Notes: generated by a model not told the origin, from the sequence alone. A DNA stretch of 64,000 nt from Xestospongia muta (GCA_963693285.1 OY848920.1:5345135-5409134), one strand, 5' to 3'; shown: positions 13,100-25,465, counted from the first letter of the stretch. Numbers and translations: made by a program.

Positions 13100-13232
13100 A
13101 ACGTTTTCAAATAACCTTCATATTTCTTTACAACATTACTCTGTCTTATAGCACTTAAAGTACTAATCAAATTTCTTCTAGCTGGTAGTACTTTCATCTT
13201 TTTTATTAATCAATATAAATTGATACATACGT
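13100..13232 (-). pseudogene. Decayed extra copy of the gene A third-DD exon
   Basis: The reverse strand encodes ARRNLISTLSAIRQSNVV and KKYEGYLKT. This matches the end of the true exon at 14110-14405 (RRNLLDALRAIRQNNVV, KYEDYLKT). The part corresponding to the first half of the exon is lost or unrecognisable. It lies downstream of the proposed stop of gene A, so it is a dead duplicate. Confidence 0.6.
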
Positions 13233-13572
13233 ATCAATTCAGTATATCCAGCTATATAGATCTACATTCTTCAATTATTACTGTACGTGTGTCCTCATTA
13301 GAAACCACTTTGTACTTCTACCATTGGTAATAATCACCAAATTTGTAAGAGATGGTTCAAGAAGCAAAACCATTAAGATCTAAATAGTACACTTCCGTAT
13401 TCGCTTACGCCCACTCAAATAGTTAATTACACAATACCACAAAAATATAATTGCATGTTGAGAACAAACAATAGCAAAATGTAATGAAAAAGAATATATA
13501 TGTATACAATTAGTAACAACTGGTTTTAACAATAAGTCTGTTATTAACAGAGCAGTTACAAGGATCTCTCTT

Positions 13573-16500
13573 CTAGGATATTGAGGTATGTATCTGTAGA
13601 ATTAATAGATAACAATTATATACAGTAACTACAGAATATATCTAACTACCAATATAACAACTATACATATTATTTAGTCTAACAAGAACTACTGTATATA
13701 TATTTGAATTGCCTTTTCCATTAAACGAGAAAGCATTGTTCAAAATTTATCAAGTTATTCCCATTTGTTCAACAGAACAAACTTTACATGAACATATCCA
13801 CATAGCATGTACATACTTGTATTAAGGTAACTAGTATACTTACTATGTTGTACTTGTTGATGTATACAAACATCATTTATATAGATTGAACACTCTCAAT
13901 ATTTCCCATTTACAAAATGAGGAAACAAGTTAGTATTAGTAATTTGTGGTCACAAATTATTTATATAGTCTATACTGTTATGAAACCACAAGTATATAAC
14001 TAATACACATACCAGTACACTAATGTATAGGACAATAACAGGGAATTTTTTAGCTAAGGGATCCACTCTATGTACATGTACATATTGATATATGGACAAT
14101 GTAACTTACCAATGTTTTTAAATAATCTTCATATTTTATTACTACATTATTCTGTCTAATAGCTCTTAAAGCATCTAATAAATTCCTTCTAGTTGCTTCT
14201 CTCGCTTTCTCCTCAATCCATAACTGATACATACTGGTATAATCATGACACTCAGCTAGATCCACTCTGTCCAGTCCTAGTTGGACACCCAACTGATTCC
14301 ATTTTGCTGTTCTAGCATGTGAAATTAATTCTTTAAGTGTAGGTTGTTGATCCAAGAGATGATCTGGTAAAGTAGATACATGTACACCACCTTTAACTGT
14401 ATTACCTAATATGATATGGAAAAGTTTAGAATTAATATTGATATAAGAAAATGAACTATTCTTTGTTAAACAATATAATAAGTGTAATCATGTTATTGGT
14501 ATTAACACATGTATAGTTGATTTAACAAGTCAGACTGTTCAAAAAACAGCCAATAATTCAAACTACCAAACACAAACACAATATTTATAGTTGATGGTGT
14601 ACATCAACAAGAAGTCTATACATCAATGATCAATGATAAATTAATACTATACCTTAGACCCTACATTCTAAATATTAGAACCTAACAGTTAATTTTGTAT
14701 TGGAGTATGCACTTCCTGTGACTTATAAATAGCCACTACATTCCTAATTTATACTTAGAAAGGTCATTAGATATAAAAATGAATGTATTAAAAATATTTT
14801 GCATAAATCAATCTAAAACTTTATAGACAGTTAACTTGATCAGATAAATCAGGTCATGATGTAATGGCTCTAAATGTATGGTTGTTTACAGAAGGCTACA
14901 TATCAGACAATATAGTCCATTCTCTCCTTTCAGAACTATAAAACAGAGTGTTATACTGAGATATGATTGGTAGATAGTTATAAGATTCAGATAACATGTT
15001 ATGTAGCTGACAACACTCTCTAACAAAAGAACTAAGTATTAATAAATTAGAGCTATTTTTAAACCAGCTTATAGAGTGTCCTTGACATGCATCTGTAATT
15101 AATAAAGTGAGTTACATTTACATTTTCTTAATTTGTTATCATGATAATAATCGTAATGTTATTGGCTTTGACAACACTTTTGATTTGAAGGAATATATGA
15201 AGGCGTCACATGCACTACTATCATAAGTAGAATTTAAAATGAAAAATATCTAATTCAAATTACATCTAGCGTAATTAAAATTCAATTACTGACTTGAGGT
15301 AGTAGTAGATTTTCTTTTAGATGATGACATTTCCTCTATCTGGTTATGACCTATAAAAGAACAACATGACAAAGTAAATTCATAATAGATCATATTAAAC
15401 TACTTAATATAAATTATCAATACTATGATTAGTGTTAAAAGTTTAAGGTAAGTTGCACTTGTAACTGAGTTAAAAACATTGTTAACATGTTATACAATGA
15501 TCAAGTTAATAATATATACATAGAAATTGATTAACACTATTGTCTACCACTATTTCTCTCATGCCTACGTAAAATGACAATGAGTCAGTAAATTATCTCA
15601 TTACATGTCAGTATATCAGACTATACCTTTATGTTGTTGTGATGATGAAGGTATCATTTTGTAAGATATTCCTTCTTTCTTGCAAGGTCTCCCACTAACT
15701 GGTTCTTTATCACATTCACTTGATACATCATATGAGTCTAAGTCACTGTCAGATGATACATAATGAGATTTTTTTTTCCTAGGAGGTACATCTGATATAT
15801 TAAATCTCAGTCTCTTCGGTTTCTTTCCTATAATAAGTTGAAGTAACCTTACTATATACAGTAGTTATAAGTTATTATAACATCAGTAATTTTTCTTTTT
15901 CTTTGTATAATACGCATTACCTTATTGATAGTTATTGCAAAGCTGACATTTGGGAGTACGTGTAACATTTAACTAAATTAGTGTATGTATGTTCTCAGTC
16001 ATTGCTTTTTATAGCTTAATATATGCATATATAAATTTAATGTGTACTTGATCATATCATTAATAATTAAGTTTTCAAAATATGATCACAAGCTATTTGA
16101 TAATACTATACAAACCTGCTAGTGAAGCTAAAAGCTCCTGCTGTTAGTTATTTGTGAGTTGATACATGCTGTTATGTGCTAAGCAGTCCTAAAAACATGT
16201 ATAGGGTTTGACAATACTTAAAAATGAAAGGTAAGTGCTTGAAAGTCTGAATCATTGTTATAACACAGAATGAAAGCATTGTGTAAAAATATCACATGTA
16301 CTATCTAAAATTGGCGTTGGTAATCAAGGAGATCTAGTTCAAATTATAACTAACATAATTAAATCCAATTACTGACTTGAAGAAGCAGTAGAGTCCCTTT
16401 TTGATGGTAATACTTCCTCCATTTGGTTGGGTCGTTTATGACCTACATAAAAAGAACAACATGACAAACTAAATTCCTAATGGATTTCATTAAACTAATT

Positions 16501-19500
16501 AATATAAATTATCAATACTATGATTGATTTTAAAAGTTAAGTGTTATTTGTACTTGTAACAGTATTAAGAACATTGCAAACATGTTATACAATGATCAAG
16601 TCAATATACATAGAAATTGATTAAAGTCTTCTACTAGATGGTTCCTTACCATATCTACTTGATGCATCATATGACTCTAAGACATTGTCAGATGATACAA
16701 AGTTCAGTATTATTTCCCTAGGAGGTATGTCTTCATCAGATTCTGATTGATCAGAAGGCAAATCTTCTAATATTACTCTCTTCTTTTTCTTTCCTGTAAC
16801 AAAATAAAGAAATGTTATTGTTTGGACTTGGTCGTTTTAACATAACACAATGATACATAGTATGTAATATCATTTCAATGAGTCTATGATTTGTCAACAC
16901 TTCAAATATCTATAACATCACTTGCTTAATGTAATATTAGTGTATTAGTGTAACACCTTAAAGTAAATCAGGAGTCCATTATTACAGAAAACACAAAAAG
17001 GAGGGGAACATGAAGTTCAGGTATAGAGTTTGAACTTACTATTATAGACATACAAACATATAACTTGGATTTGCTTATAGTAATTACAAAATTATATAAA
17101 AACAAACCTAAAATTTCAACAATTATATTATCATAGATATTGACAGAAATGTAGCACATGCTGTCATATTATGTCTGATAATATCTCACTCAAATAAAAT
17201 CTAGTTATCTTTTTCTATTATTTTGAAAGCAATTATATAAGCAAAGCAACAAGCTTACTAGCTATAGCTTTTATCACATTTAAAGTCATTAATAACTCCT
17301 TAGGATGTTGATAATATTAAGTTACTATAGTATTATAATAGTGGATGGAACATTAAATATGTGCTTTGTATAGAATAAATTACACGACAGGTTAATAAAG
17401 CAAAAGAAATTTTTATTGACATACCAACTGGTTTAGGATCCCGACTATCAGGAAATAAAGGAGGTGTAGCTACAGAATGAAAAGGACTTACAATAAAAGA
17501 TAAAGTATTACAATATAATATATTTAATGTAAGACTAAAAAGTAATTGGTAATGACATAACACTGACATAATAATGTAAAACTATTTTTAAACCATCTAG
17601 TAGAGATTGTTCAATGTGCTATAATGTCAATATGATATCATAATGTCAATGTGATATCATAAATGTAACATGAAAGTAATAAATATTCCCAAAATAAGTT
17701 AGAGTGACTTGTTTGTTTACATGTAAGGCAGAGCTTGGCTTGATAAATCCAATGACTTTAAAAATATAATTCCAACATTATGTAAATTTTATAAAATAAA
17801 ATTATTGTCATTCCACTTTTCATTGTGCAAAAGTCATATCATCATTGACAATGACATCATGTACAAATGACATGACATCTAATTTATTGTTTGATTTAGC
17901 TATAGCAACAAATTTAAAATGCTAATTGAAACAGGTTTTGAATTATTAATGTTGCCTTTAACAAGTAATTAGCTTGACACAAACAAAGTAATGACTAAGA
18001 CACACCTGCTGTTTATTAGTTCATTATCAATTTAATATGACCAATAAATTAAATGCAATACCTTTAATTTACCTATATATCAAACAATAATACTATATAT
18101 TAGACTACTTTAAACTCACCCTCCATAGAGAACCAAGGTAGTTGACAAGATTCATTGATACAAGCAGTTGTATGGTTGTCACAACAGGTGACTGTTTTCT
18201 GGTCATCATTTAAATAACAGAAATGTTCTGGAGATTCATTGGAGCATATCTTACAATAAAAATATTCTTCAAGATTTTTAAAGTTAGTCATGCATTGGAA
18301 ATTGCTGACGACTTTGCGGATGCCAGAATGGACTGCTTCACGTAAAGCAGAGCATCTTTTCAATGGGTCAGTACTGTATATTGCCATCCAGTAAATCCCA
18401 TCGACTAGAAGAATGTCACCATAATCAGTACGTAAAGTAATAGCATTACGATAACGTGGAGTGGAATGTGAAGGATGCCTAAGTTGAAACTTTGGTGAAT
18501 GATTACGATGTAGAAGGTTAACAACTAATGCAGGAAAGACACTTCGAGGAAGAGGTTTCATATCCATTGAGAGAATTAGAGGGTCAGTGTGTATCTTGAA
18601 TGGAGCAGGTATAGATTTATATTCTGTAAAGGAGGTGGTAGTAGGAAGGACAGTTGGTAGAAAGTATTTTCCTTTCTCAGGTAGAGAGGCCATTATAAAT
18701 AAACTTGTCATTAACTTGAGAAAATCTTGTGGTGTAAACTCAGGATAGAATCCTTGTGATAAATGTGAATTGGGTGATGTTAACAAGTCTTCTTTAAATG
18801 TTCCTTCATCTTTTAGTTCTTCATGAGCAGCATAACTATGTATAGGGATACCTTCTTCCTCCAAGTAATCAACAACACCAGGAAAAGAGATACTGATTAA
18901 ATCAGAGAGTTTATTAAAAAGTGGTTGTGGATGAAGGAACACTACATTAGGTAAGATTCTACGAAAGTATAGAAAGATAGTCAGATCATGGTAGTAGTTT
19001 AGAGCTGCTTTGATGTCACTAGTACTCATTCGCATGGTCATACCAATCTCTAAACATTTAGACAGACTTACAATGTTGGATTTAGAAGACTTTTGGAGCT
19101 CAAGTTGAAACAAAAACCATCTAATAGGAATTTCTGCCTCAATGTAATACTGACAGATTTTCTTTCGAATTCTAGTAGCCATTTTCATCTCATCATCACC
19201 TCTGGCAATAGTATTGACTGGAAAAATGACTTCATTTCCAGCTCTGCGATGCATAATTGTGATTTGTCGAAATTTCTTTAAAGCTGACGAGAGAATTGCA
19301 TTTTTCTCTTGGAGAGACTCGTAAGATTCAAGCATTTTATCCAAGAATGTCCCTAGTACTATGTAGAAGGATTCTTGAACATGTTTGATACGAATGTTTG
19401 GTAATTCAGAAAAATTTACCGACAATACTGAGCGAAACAAAGCTTCAAGAAGTTGTAAATTTGTGATCTGTTTTTCTACTGGCTCACAAATTAGTTTTCC

Positions 19501-22500
19501 CTCAACACTATAGAAGAACTTAGCTTTGTCCTCGAGCTTATCAGTTAGTTTGTGTGTAAGAATATTCACAGAGTGATATCGTAACAATGTTGGAGCAATG
19601 TCTATAAATGCAGCCTGACCACCAGTATCAATACCATATATCCAATGAGATCGATAAAGCTCTTCAGACTTCTCTACACAGGCTAAGAGGTCAATGATTT
19701 CCTGAATTATAGTAGGTTTTGGTAAAGAGTTCTGATCAACTGTTTGATCATGTCCTGCTGTGGTTGATGATTTAGAATCGTCACTGTCTGATGTTTCTTC
19801 TTGTTGATCTGTTGGGTGATCAACTGTTTTCTCTAATGGTTGGTTTATTGGTTTGTTTTCTGATGAGCCAGGTTTCTCTAATATCTCTGGTTTGTGAGGT
19901 TGGATGCTACGTTTAACTCCTTGAGTAATTATTTGTTTAAGAGACTCGTGGTCTACTTTATTCCACATAGAATCATCACCCACAATGGCAGATATGATCC
20001 TTGCATCTTTTGCTGCAATTACTGGAGTACTGTTATGGCATTCTGGAGGATCTTCATTATAAAGCAGGTTTAAAAAGGATGACTTGCCAGATCCAGGTGC
20101 ACCTGAGACCAAAAACTTGGTCCACTTAGCAGTGACGTAGCCCTCCTTCATAGCTTTGTCCAGTAACTTCTTGTTAGTACCTAATATATAATAGAAACAA
20201 AATTTCAAACTTTAATTTAGTAAACAGCTAGAATATAGTCAGTTCTTATTGTCCAGTTTAACAAGTACAAGTACATAACTCTTTGTGTACATGTACAATA
20301 GATAATAGAGTAAAGGAAAGGGATAAGACTTGTGGGTGTGGTTACAATAGGACATAAATTTATATGACTACTATAAAAATGGATACATGTACAGTTGACT
20401 GAAGTCAGTAACAATTACAAACAACATGTTTACAGTAGTAAGGTATGTAATGTTTGAACTTTCATTGTTATATATAAAGTTCATAAAAGCTTATACAATA
20501 GTGTTCACATTAAGATGACAAGTGTACTTGGTTTATATTAATCACTCTTTATTAAATCAGTGGGTGTAATGTTGTGATAATTGTTGTGATAATAAGCCAC
20601 AAATATATTGATTAATAATTTATGTTAGCACAGTAAAGTTATAATGTCATCTGATTAGGAATTACTGAAACAACTTGGAAACCTTCTCATATTGTCCTAG
20701 ACATATTGACAAGTGAGTATGAGAAGTAAAAAGAACTATTTGTTGAGAATGTTATCAGTAATGGTCCTGGTAGTGTTACACACTAAATGTTTCTCTAGTG
20801 ACAATTGTGAGAATCTATATCTAGGAATACTTAATATTAAGGGATATATGTGACATGGGCTTAAAAATGATCCCCTGAATGAACCATCCCAGTACGTAAG
20901 CAGTATCAAGGGATACTTGGTATTAAGGGACAAATACACATACACTGGACTACTATAAGGACTATCCAAGGATATACTAAGTATTAAGAACATAGTATTA
21001 AAAGATACATACGTACTAGGTTCCAAAATGAACCCTTGAATGAAACATCCTAGGATGTACTAAGTACCAAAAGATACTCAGTATTAAGTGATATATAGGT
21101 ATGTACTGGGCTCCGGACACTCAGCATCCCAAGATGTACTAAGTATCTAGTGATACCAGTGTTGAGGGATGCATATGTACCGGGCTAATAAATTGACCAT
21201 TCCAGGATGTATTATAGTTAGTATGTATACTTAACACTAAGGAATGTGTATATCTCTTGAGTTGGGCTCATATCAAGATGTACCAGTGATACTTGGTATT
21301 GAGGAACATACATGTACTAAACACAGCCAGTATCAAGTTTAAGGATATTCAGTGTTGACATTGGTCCAGTCTTAGGGACTACTTAGTATCCTGGGATATA
21401 CAGGATTGTCAGTTAATACAAAGGACAAGATTTGGTAGTACTGGACATCACTCTTTTTGAAACTAAAGATCAGAACAAGTGAGTGAACACTGTTTGTTTA
21501 AAACAATTATAGGACTGTCTGGTATGCCAAATAAATTAAGTAATATACAACTTCTCACATGAGTAGTTGTTTCTAATCTAAGACTAATAGTCTTATAGGA
21601 CCTTTGTTATTACTCACATTGTTTACTATGATAATATAAAACTATCAGTTAGTCCTGGGAAGAAGCTATAATTATAATACTACAGTAAATGTCCATTGTA
21701 ATAGTTAATATGGAAATTAAAGTACCTGAATCAGATATTTCAGTGTCAGGATTACGATTATGTTGAAGTCTGTTAATTACTCCTACATAAACAAACAAAT
21801 TATAGATAATATCAATAATAATGATGAATTAATTAATAATGACCTAATGTTTGGATATACTAACTACAAGTTAATACAGTTAATTATTAGTTATGTTGTT
21901 ATCATTTAAGATTTATAATTCAAAAATTTTGTACTATACAGTTTATTGACAGTGACAGTATTAATAAAACAATCTCATTACTTAATAATAATAACTTACT
22001 AAATTGAAGATATTGACGTATATAATCAGCTATCTCCTTGTTGTTAATAGTAGGACTTTCCATAGCAGTAATCATTGTTTCCCAAGTAGTAGAGGATGAT
22101 TTTGTATCTTCCCAGATGTTCATGACTTTCTTGAGTTTGGTTTCATCGTCATCCTCACTTTGTTTTAAATCATCCAAAACATTGCGACGTACTTGTAATG
22201 ATAATCCAATATCATACCATTGGTCACTGATATCATATAATAGATTGAATAGTACACGTTCATCAGGAAACTCCTTGAATATACTGGTAATACCTGAGAT
22301 AACAATAAAATAATTATTATAACAAACTGTCATAGTATAAATTAATTAATGTCTTGAAAAATAATCATTTTAAATGTATGTAGTATTGATTAAGTGTTGA
22401 CAAATGAAAACTTCAATTATCAATAAATGGACATGGAATTTAATACAGAAACTTGGAATATAAAATTGTAATTATATATTTATAAATTAGTTGTGCATGT

Positions 22501-25345
22501 TAACAAGTAAAGTAGTAATTTGTGTGTGTACTGTTGACATATACTAATATTAATATTGTGGAAGAAGTAAAGATGACACTATTATACTAACATTTTCTTA
22601 TAATTAACAGACAGTATAGGAGTAGGTCCCCAGTATTTCTATATCAACATAGCTTGTTAATTACATGGAATTATTAATTACTATTTCTTTTTAAGTCATT
22701 GTAATGTGAGCATTAAGTGACTCCAATAAATGACTGATTTGTAGTAGTTTCTACTTTGATAAGAAAAGTGGATAATTTTGTTAAGGTACATGTATGTGTA
22801 AATTTTAGTCTGTCATAATAATATAGAAAAGATATATATTCTTATTACTACATGTATATAGTATTTAAAATCATTTTGATCATTGTAACTTAAAAAGCAA
22901 AGTATAATACTAACACTCTTTTTCATAGTAAACAGTGCTAATGTATCATAGTTTGTGTCATAATAATAACAGAAAAGTATCCATGTTTTACTATTTTCTA
23001 TAGTATATAGAGACAATGATATAAACAGTAACTGCATCACAGAGACAAAGTAGAGTTCTAAAACCTAGCCTCATACTCAGACATTCATTCATGGGAAGGA
23101 TGGGTTGTAATCTATCAAGATAGACCCTTCTCTTTACTAATACACAAAAAAGGGTCAAGTATAGGTCACAATTCATTAACTTCAACAGAACAATCAGATT
23201 CATTTTAAATTAGTCTGTCCTTGTCACTGTACATTGTTACTTTGGTACAGTATATTGAAGGTGACATTAGGTGTGGTTTATATTTAATTCAGTTCAATAA
23301 AGTTTACATCTATAAACTGACTTAATTCCATTCAAAAAGGATTGTCAATGTTTTGTATTATATGGAAAGGTCAGAACAAGACATGACTACCTACAAACTG
23401 ATCACAATTATTCATAACATGTACAAAACATTCCTGTGTTCAAATTATAACTGGTACAATCAACATCAAACCACTTTGAAGTGAATTGAGACTAATTTGA
23501 TTTTTCAATCACATTCAACTGATGTACATTGTGTGTGAACAATGTTGATTATAACTGAATTGAGTACACTTTACAGTAATAGTCTGAACACCACTATTAA
23601 TAACCTCATTACTTAATAATAACTTATTACTCTTACCTGTACTAAGATATTGACGTATTAGATCAGCTATCACCTTTTTATTAACAATAGGACTCTCGAT
23701 AGAAGTAATTACTGTTTCCCAAGTATCAGGCGATGGTTGAGTTTCTTTCCAGACGTTGATTAATTTATTGAGTTTGGTATAGTTGTTATCCTCACTTTGT
23801 TTTATCTCATCCAAAACACTGCGACGTACTTGTAATGATAATCCAATATCATACCATTTCTCTCTGATACCAAACAATAGATTGAATAGTTCAGATTTTG
23901 TAGGAGTCTCCTTTAATATACTGGTAATATCTAAGGTAACAACATAATAATTATTATAACAAACTGTCATATTATAAATTAATTAATGTCTTAAAAATTA
24001 TCATTTTAAATGTATGTGGTATTGATTAAGTGTTAACAAATGAAAATTTCAATTATCAAGAAAGTGCTTAACCTCTCTGCGGTGTACAGTGTAGATATAT
24101 ACTGCAGAGTGCATGTAGATGTACATTTAACATTTCACAAGGTTGGGTCAAATTATTGATGAATTATTGATGACTTAGCATTTCTCTTCAATCAAAGGGA
24201 AAAAGAAGCTTTGCCATTTACTGGGTACTTTGCACTCTAATTAACAAAAGGTCCAATACTTTCCAACTTCTTAGTAAAAGTTAGTGATTCTCCAATGAGA
24301 GTTATAGTGCTAGTATTGTTAGTTCAGGCTTAATGTATCGAACAAAAATAACTGCCAAAGTTAGTAAAACTGTCATAACTTTCCAAACATATATTTTAAC
24401 AAAAACATTCACTTTAAAAAGTTGGAAAATGTCATAAGCTCTACACAGCAGCTTTTTATTGAATTCTCAAGTCTTTACTGATTGCTGTGTTTTTTTCAAG
24501 GGTTTTACAGATTTTTAAAGCTATTTGTTTGTTTGATGCTCCTTTTAGCAGTATTCTTAAGAAGACGTTTTGCTATTATCCACTATAGTGTGGTGGCTAC
24601 CAGTGCCACGTTTGCTGAATTAAAGCAGTTCAAAGCCATTTGTGCGGTTCAAATCGCCAGTCCACCCAAATATATTGACTGGGTGTGATGATAGGTGTCT
24701 CCAAGAAAACAGTTTACATAGTTTGGTTTATAACAAAGTATGAATTGACTCCCCACACAAAGAAGAGTTCAACTGTATGTTCATAGATATCATAAGTCAA
24801 GTTCTACTGGTTTGGAACTAGATTAATATTGTAAGCGCCATTTGTCACAGCATACTACAGAGCTAAGGTTGCATTTTATGGCTTTTCTTGTTGTTACGGT
24901 AACAGCAACAACCTACCTATCGTCTAAAAGTGATTACTTAATTGTAAGCGTCATTTAGTCGCTATAGTAAGTTTTAAAGCGTTGCTATGTTTGAAAAAGC
25001 ATTATTGAAAAAGTTGCCACCCACGCACATGATTACAATTAATTTGCCCCGCCTGTCAAAGGGTTAACTAGGACATCTACATGTACTATTATTCTTCTAC
25101 TGTTAATAACATTTACCGTTTATCATTCAATGACTTCACTCACACTGATATAACAAATTTACTACTTATAATACAATGGTTTGTGATTGGGCTATAAATA
25201 GAATATGTGGTATGTCAAACAAATACTAAATAAAGTGGACATTAAACACATTAGGGTGAGGCTAATTATTAACTAGTAATACATGGACAGTTATCTTTGT
25301 TACTGTCTACAATTATAATGATCATTTACCTGCTGCCATTTTCAT
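13573..25345 (-). CDS. Gene A: DD-DD-Roc/COR-like GTPase-DD protein (12 exons)
   Basis: Model (high to low): 25330-25345, 23637-23930, 22000-22293, 21726-21782, 18120-20180, 17425-17469, 16650-16793, 16377-16442, 15627-15827, 15294-15350, 14110-14405, 13573-13593. It totals 3,552 nt, about 1,183 residues, with one frame throughout. Start ATG at 25345 (MKMAA), stop TAG at 13575. Order: death domain (6-103), death domain (104-201), linker, GTPase plus COR-like region and Cys/His-rich end (about 221-907), basic low-complexity linkers (908-1078), third death domain (1079-1177). Likely role: a nucleotide-switched death-fold scaffold in cytoplasmic signalling; this is inferred from the domains. Two donors (16377, 15294) are the non-consensus GTCAGT. 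If they are not used, both exons end at TAA a few codons later, giving a shorter form without the last DD. A candidate polyadenylation signal lies near 13202. Confidence 0.75.
14110..14405 (-). CDS. Gene A exon 11: third, divergent death domain
   Basis: A 296-nt exon, acceptor phase 1 and donor phase 0 (TTG|GTAAGT). It encodes LKELISHARTAKWNQLGVQL, then DLAECHDYTS, LWIEEKARE, LLDALRAIRQ and YEDYLKTL. The pattern fits a death domain but differs from the first two, so it is a separate lineage. It splices to a 21-nt last exon (13573-13593, IHTSIS then stop). Confidence 0.75.
15294..16793 (-). CDS. Gene A exons 7-10: duplicated basic linker exon pair
   Basis: Exons 16650-16793 and 16377-16442 are matched by a second pair, 15627-15827 and 15294-15350. 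The first member of each pair opens with a basic run (GKKKKRV or GKKPKRLR), a possible nuclear localisation signal. It then has an acidic and Ser-rich stretch with PPR and YVSSDS or FVSSDN motifs. The second member opens GHKRPNQMEE or GHNQIEEM, ends in Ser/Thr, and its donor is GTCAGTAA. The pair arose by tandem duplication of about 1 kb. No folded domain is evident. Confidence 0.55.
18120..20180 (-). CDS. Gene A exon 5: Roc/COR-like GTPase domain
   Basis: A single 2,061-nt phase 1-1 exon, 687 codons. Near its start is a Walker A loop GAPGSGKSS. G3 is DTGGQAAF, with the Gln typical of Roc and related small-GTPase folds. A GTFLDK motif stands where related animal DD-GTPases have GTHxD (G4-like). 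A Ser/Asp/Gln-rich insert lies between G1 and G3. Further on, IPIRWFLFQLEL and a YFRRILPNVVFLHPQPLF block resemble the COR region of ROCO proteins. The end is Cys/His-rich (FYCKICSN, CCDNH, ACINESC) and may bind zinc. The open frame continues past the donor to FKVV and a stop, so an unspliced end here cannot be excluded. Confidence 0.85.
20815..21400. repeat. Degenerate tandem repeat in gene A intron 4
   Basis: Imperfect units of roughly 90-110 bp recur at least five times. Each holds versions of AGGATGTACTAAGTA, then GATACTTAGTATTAAGG, then ATATGTACTGGGCT. Units are strongly diverged, so this is an old minisatellite. It lies between the linker exon and the GTPase exon. Confidence 0.5.
21726..21782 (-). 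CDS. Gene A exon 4: 19-residue linker
   Basis: A 57-nt phase 1-1 exon encoding VINRLQHNRNPDTEISDSG. Homologous to the two linker exons of gene B. It is the last point of homology between A and B: after it gene A continues into the GTPase exon and gene B into TM exons. Confidence 0.65.
22000..22293 (-). CDS. Gene A exon 3: death domain 2
   Basis: A 294-nt phase 1-1 exon. It encodes ITSIFKEFP, DQWYDIGLSLQ, MNIWEDTKSSSTTWETMI and IRQYLQF. Acceptor ATCTCAG, donor A|GTAAGT. The flanking intron resembles that of exon 2 as well as gene B exon 3, so the DD exons multiplied by tandem duplication before the two genes separated. Confidence 0.85.
23637..23930 (-). CDS. Gene A exon 2: death domain 1
   Basis: A 294-nt phase 1-1 exon. 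It encodes DITSILKETP, REKWYDIGLSLQ, a helix with LNKLINVWKETQ, then TWETVITSIES and RQYLSTG. Acceptor TTACCTTAG, donor G|GTAAGA. Complete death domain with conserved tryptophans. The closest relative in the window is gene B exon 2. Confidence 0.85.
24068..25067. mobile_element. piggyBac-like non-autonomous element in gene A intron 1
   Basis: About 1.0 kb is present in gene A but absent from the same intron of gene B. It is flanked on both sides by TTAA (24068-24071 and 25064-25067). The element starts CCTCTCTGCGGTG and, read from the other end, CCCTTTGACAGGCGGGG, an imperfect inverted terminus of the CCY type. TTAA targets are the hallmark of piggyBac. About 80 bp of the flank known from gene B is missing on the left, so a small deletion accompanied insertion. 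No transposase frame; the 68-codon ORF at 24482 is unrecognised. GC is higher than in the surroundings. Confidence 0.6.
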
Positions 25346-25465
25346 GTAAATATACTCTCTCAGTACTACTTCACAATGTAGTCAGGAGTCACCGACTTGT
25401 TAACAAGTGTCAGGTCAGGCCTGACTTTTATTCTAAAGGGCCAATTCACAGATTTAAAAGATACA
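25346..25465 (-). promoter_or_regulatory. Conserved 5' flank of gene A with palindromes
   Basis: Matches the 5' flank of gene B. It holds the 14-bp palindrome ACTTGTTAACAAGT at 25395-25408, a second palindrome GTCAGGCCTGAC just upstream of it on the gene strand, and the conserved GAGAGAGTATATTTAC immediately before the ATG. Candidate promoter or 5' UTR. Confidence 0.45.

Noticed and set aside
18100..18120. Terminating gene A at FKVV and the stop just after exon 5
   Set aside because: A consensus GTGAGT donor in phase 1 lies at the conserved GEF position and downstream exons continue in frame, so splicing is preferred; the short form remains possible.
20217..21026. Minus-strand ORFs next to the GTPase exon (65 and 96 codons)
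   Set aside because: Intronic; one overlaps the degenerate tandem repeat; hydrophobic text arises from AT-rich composition.
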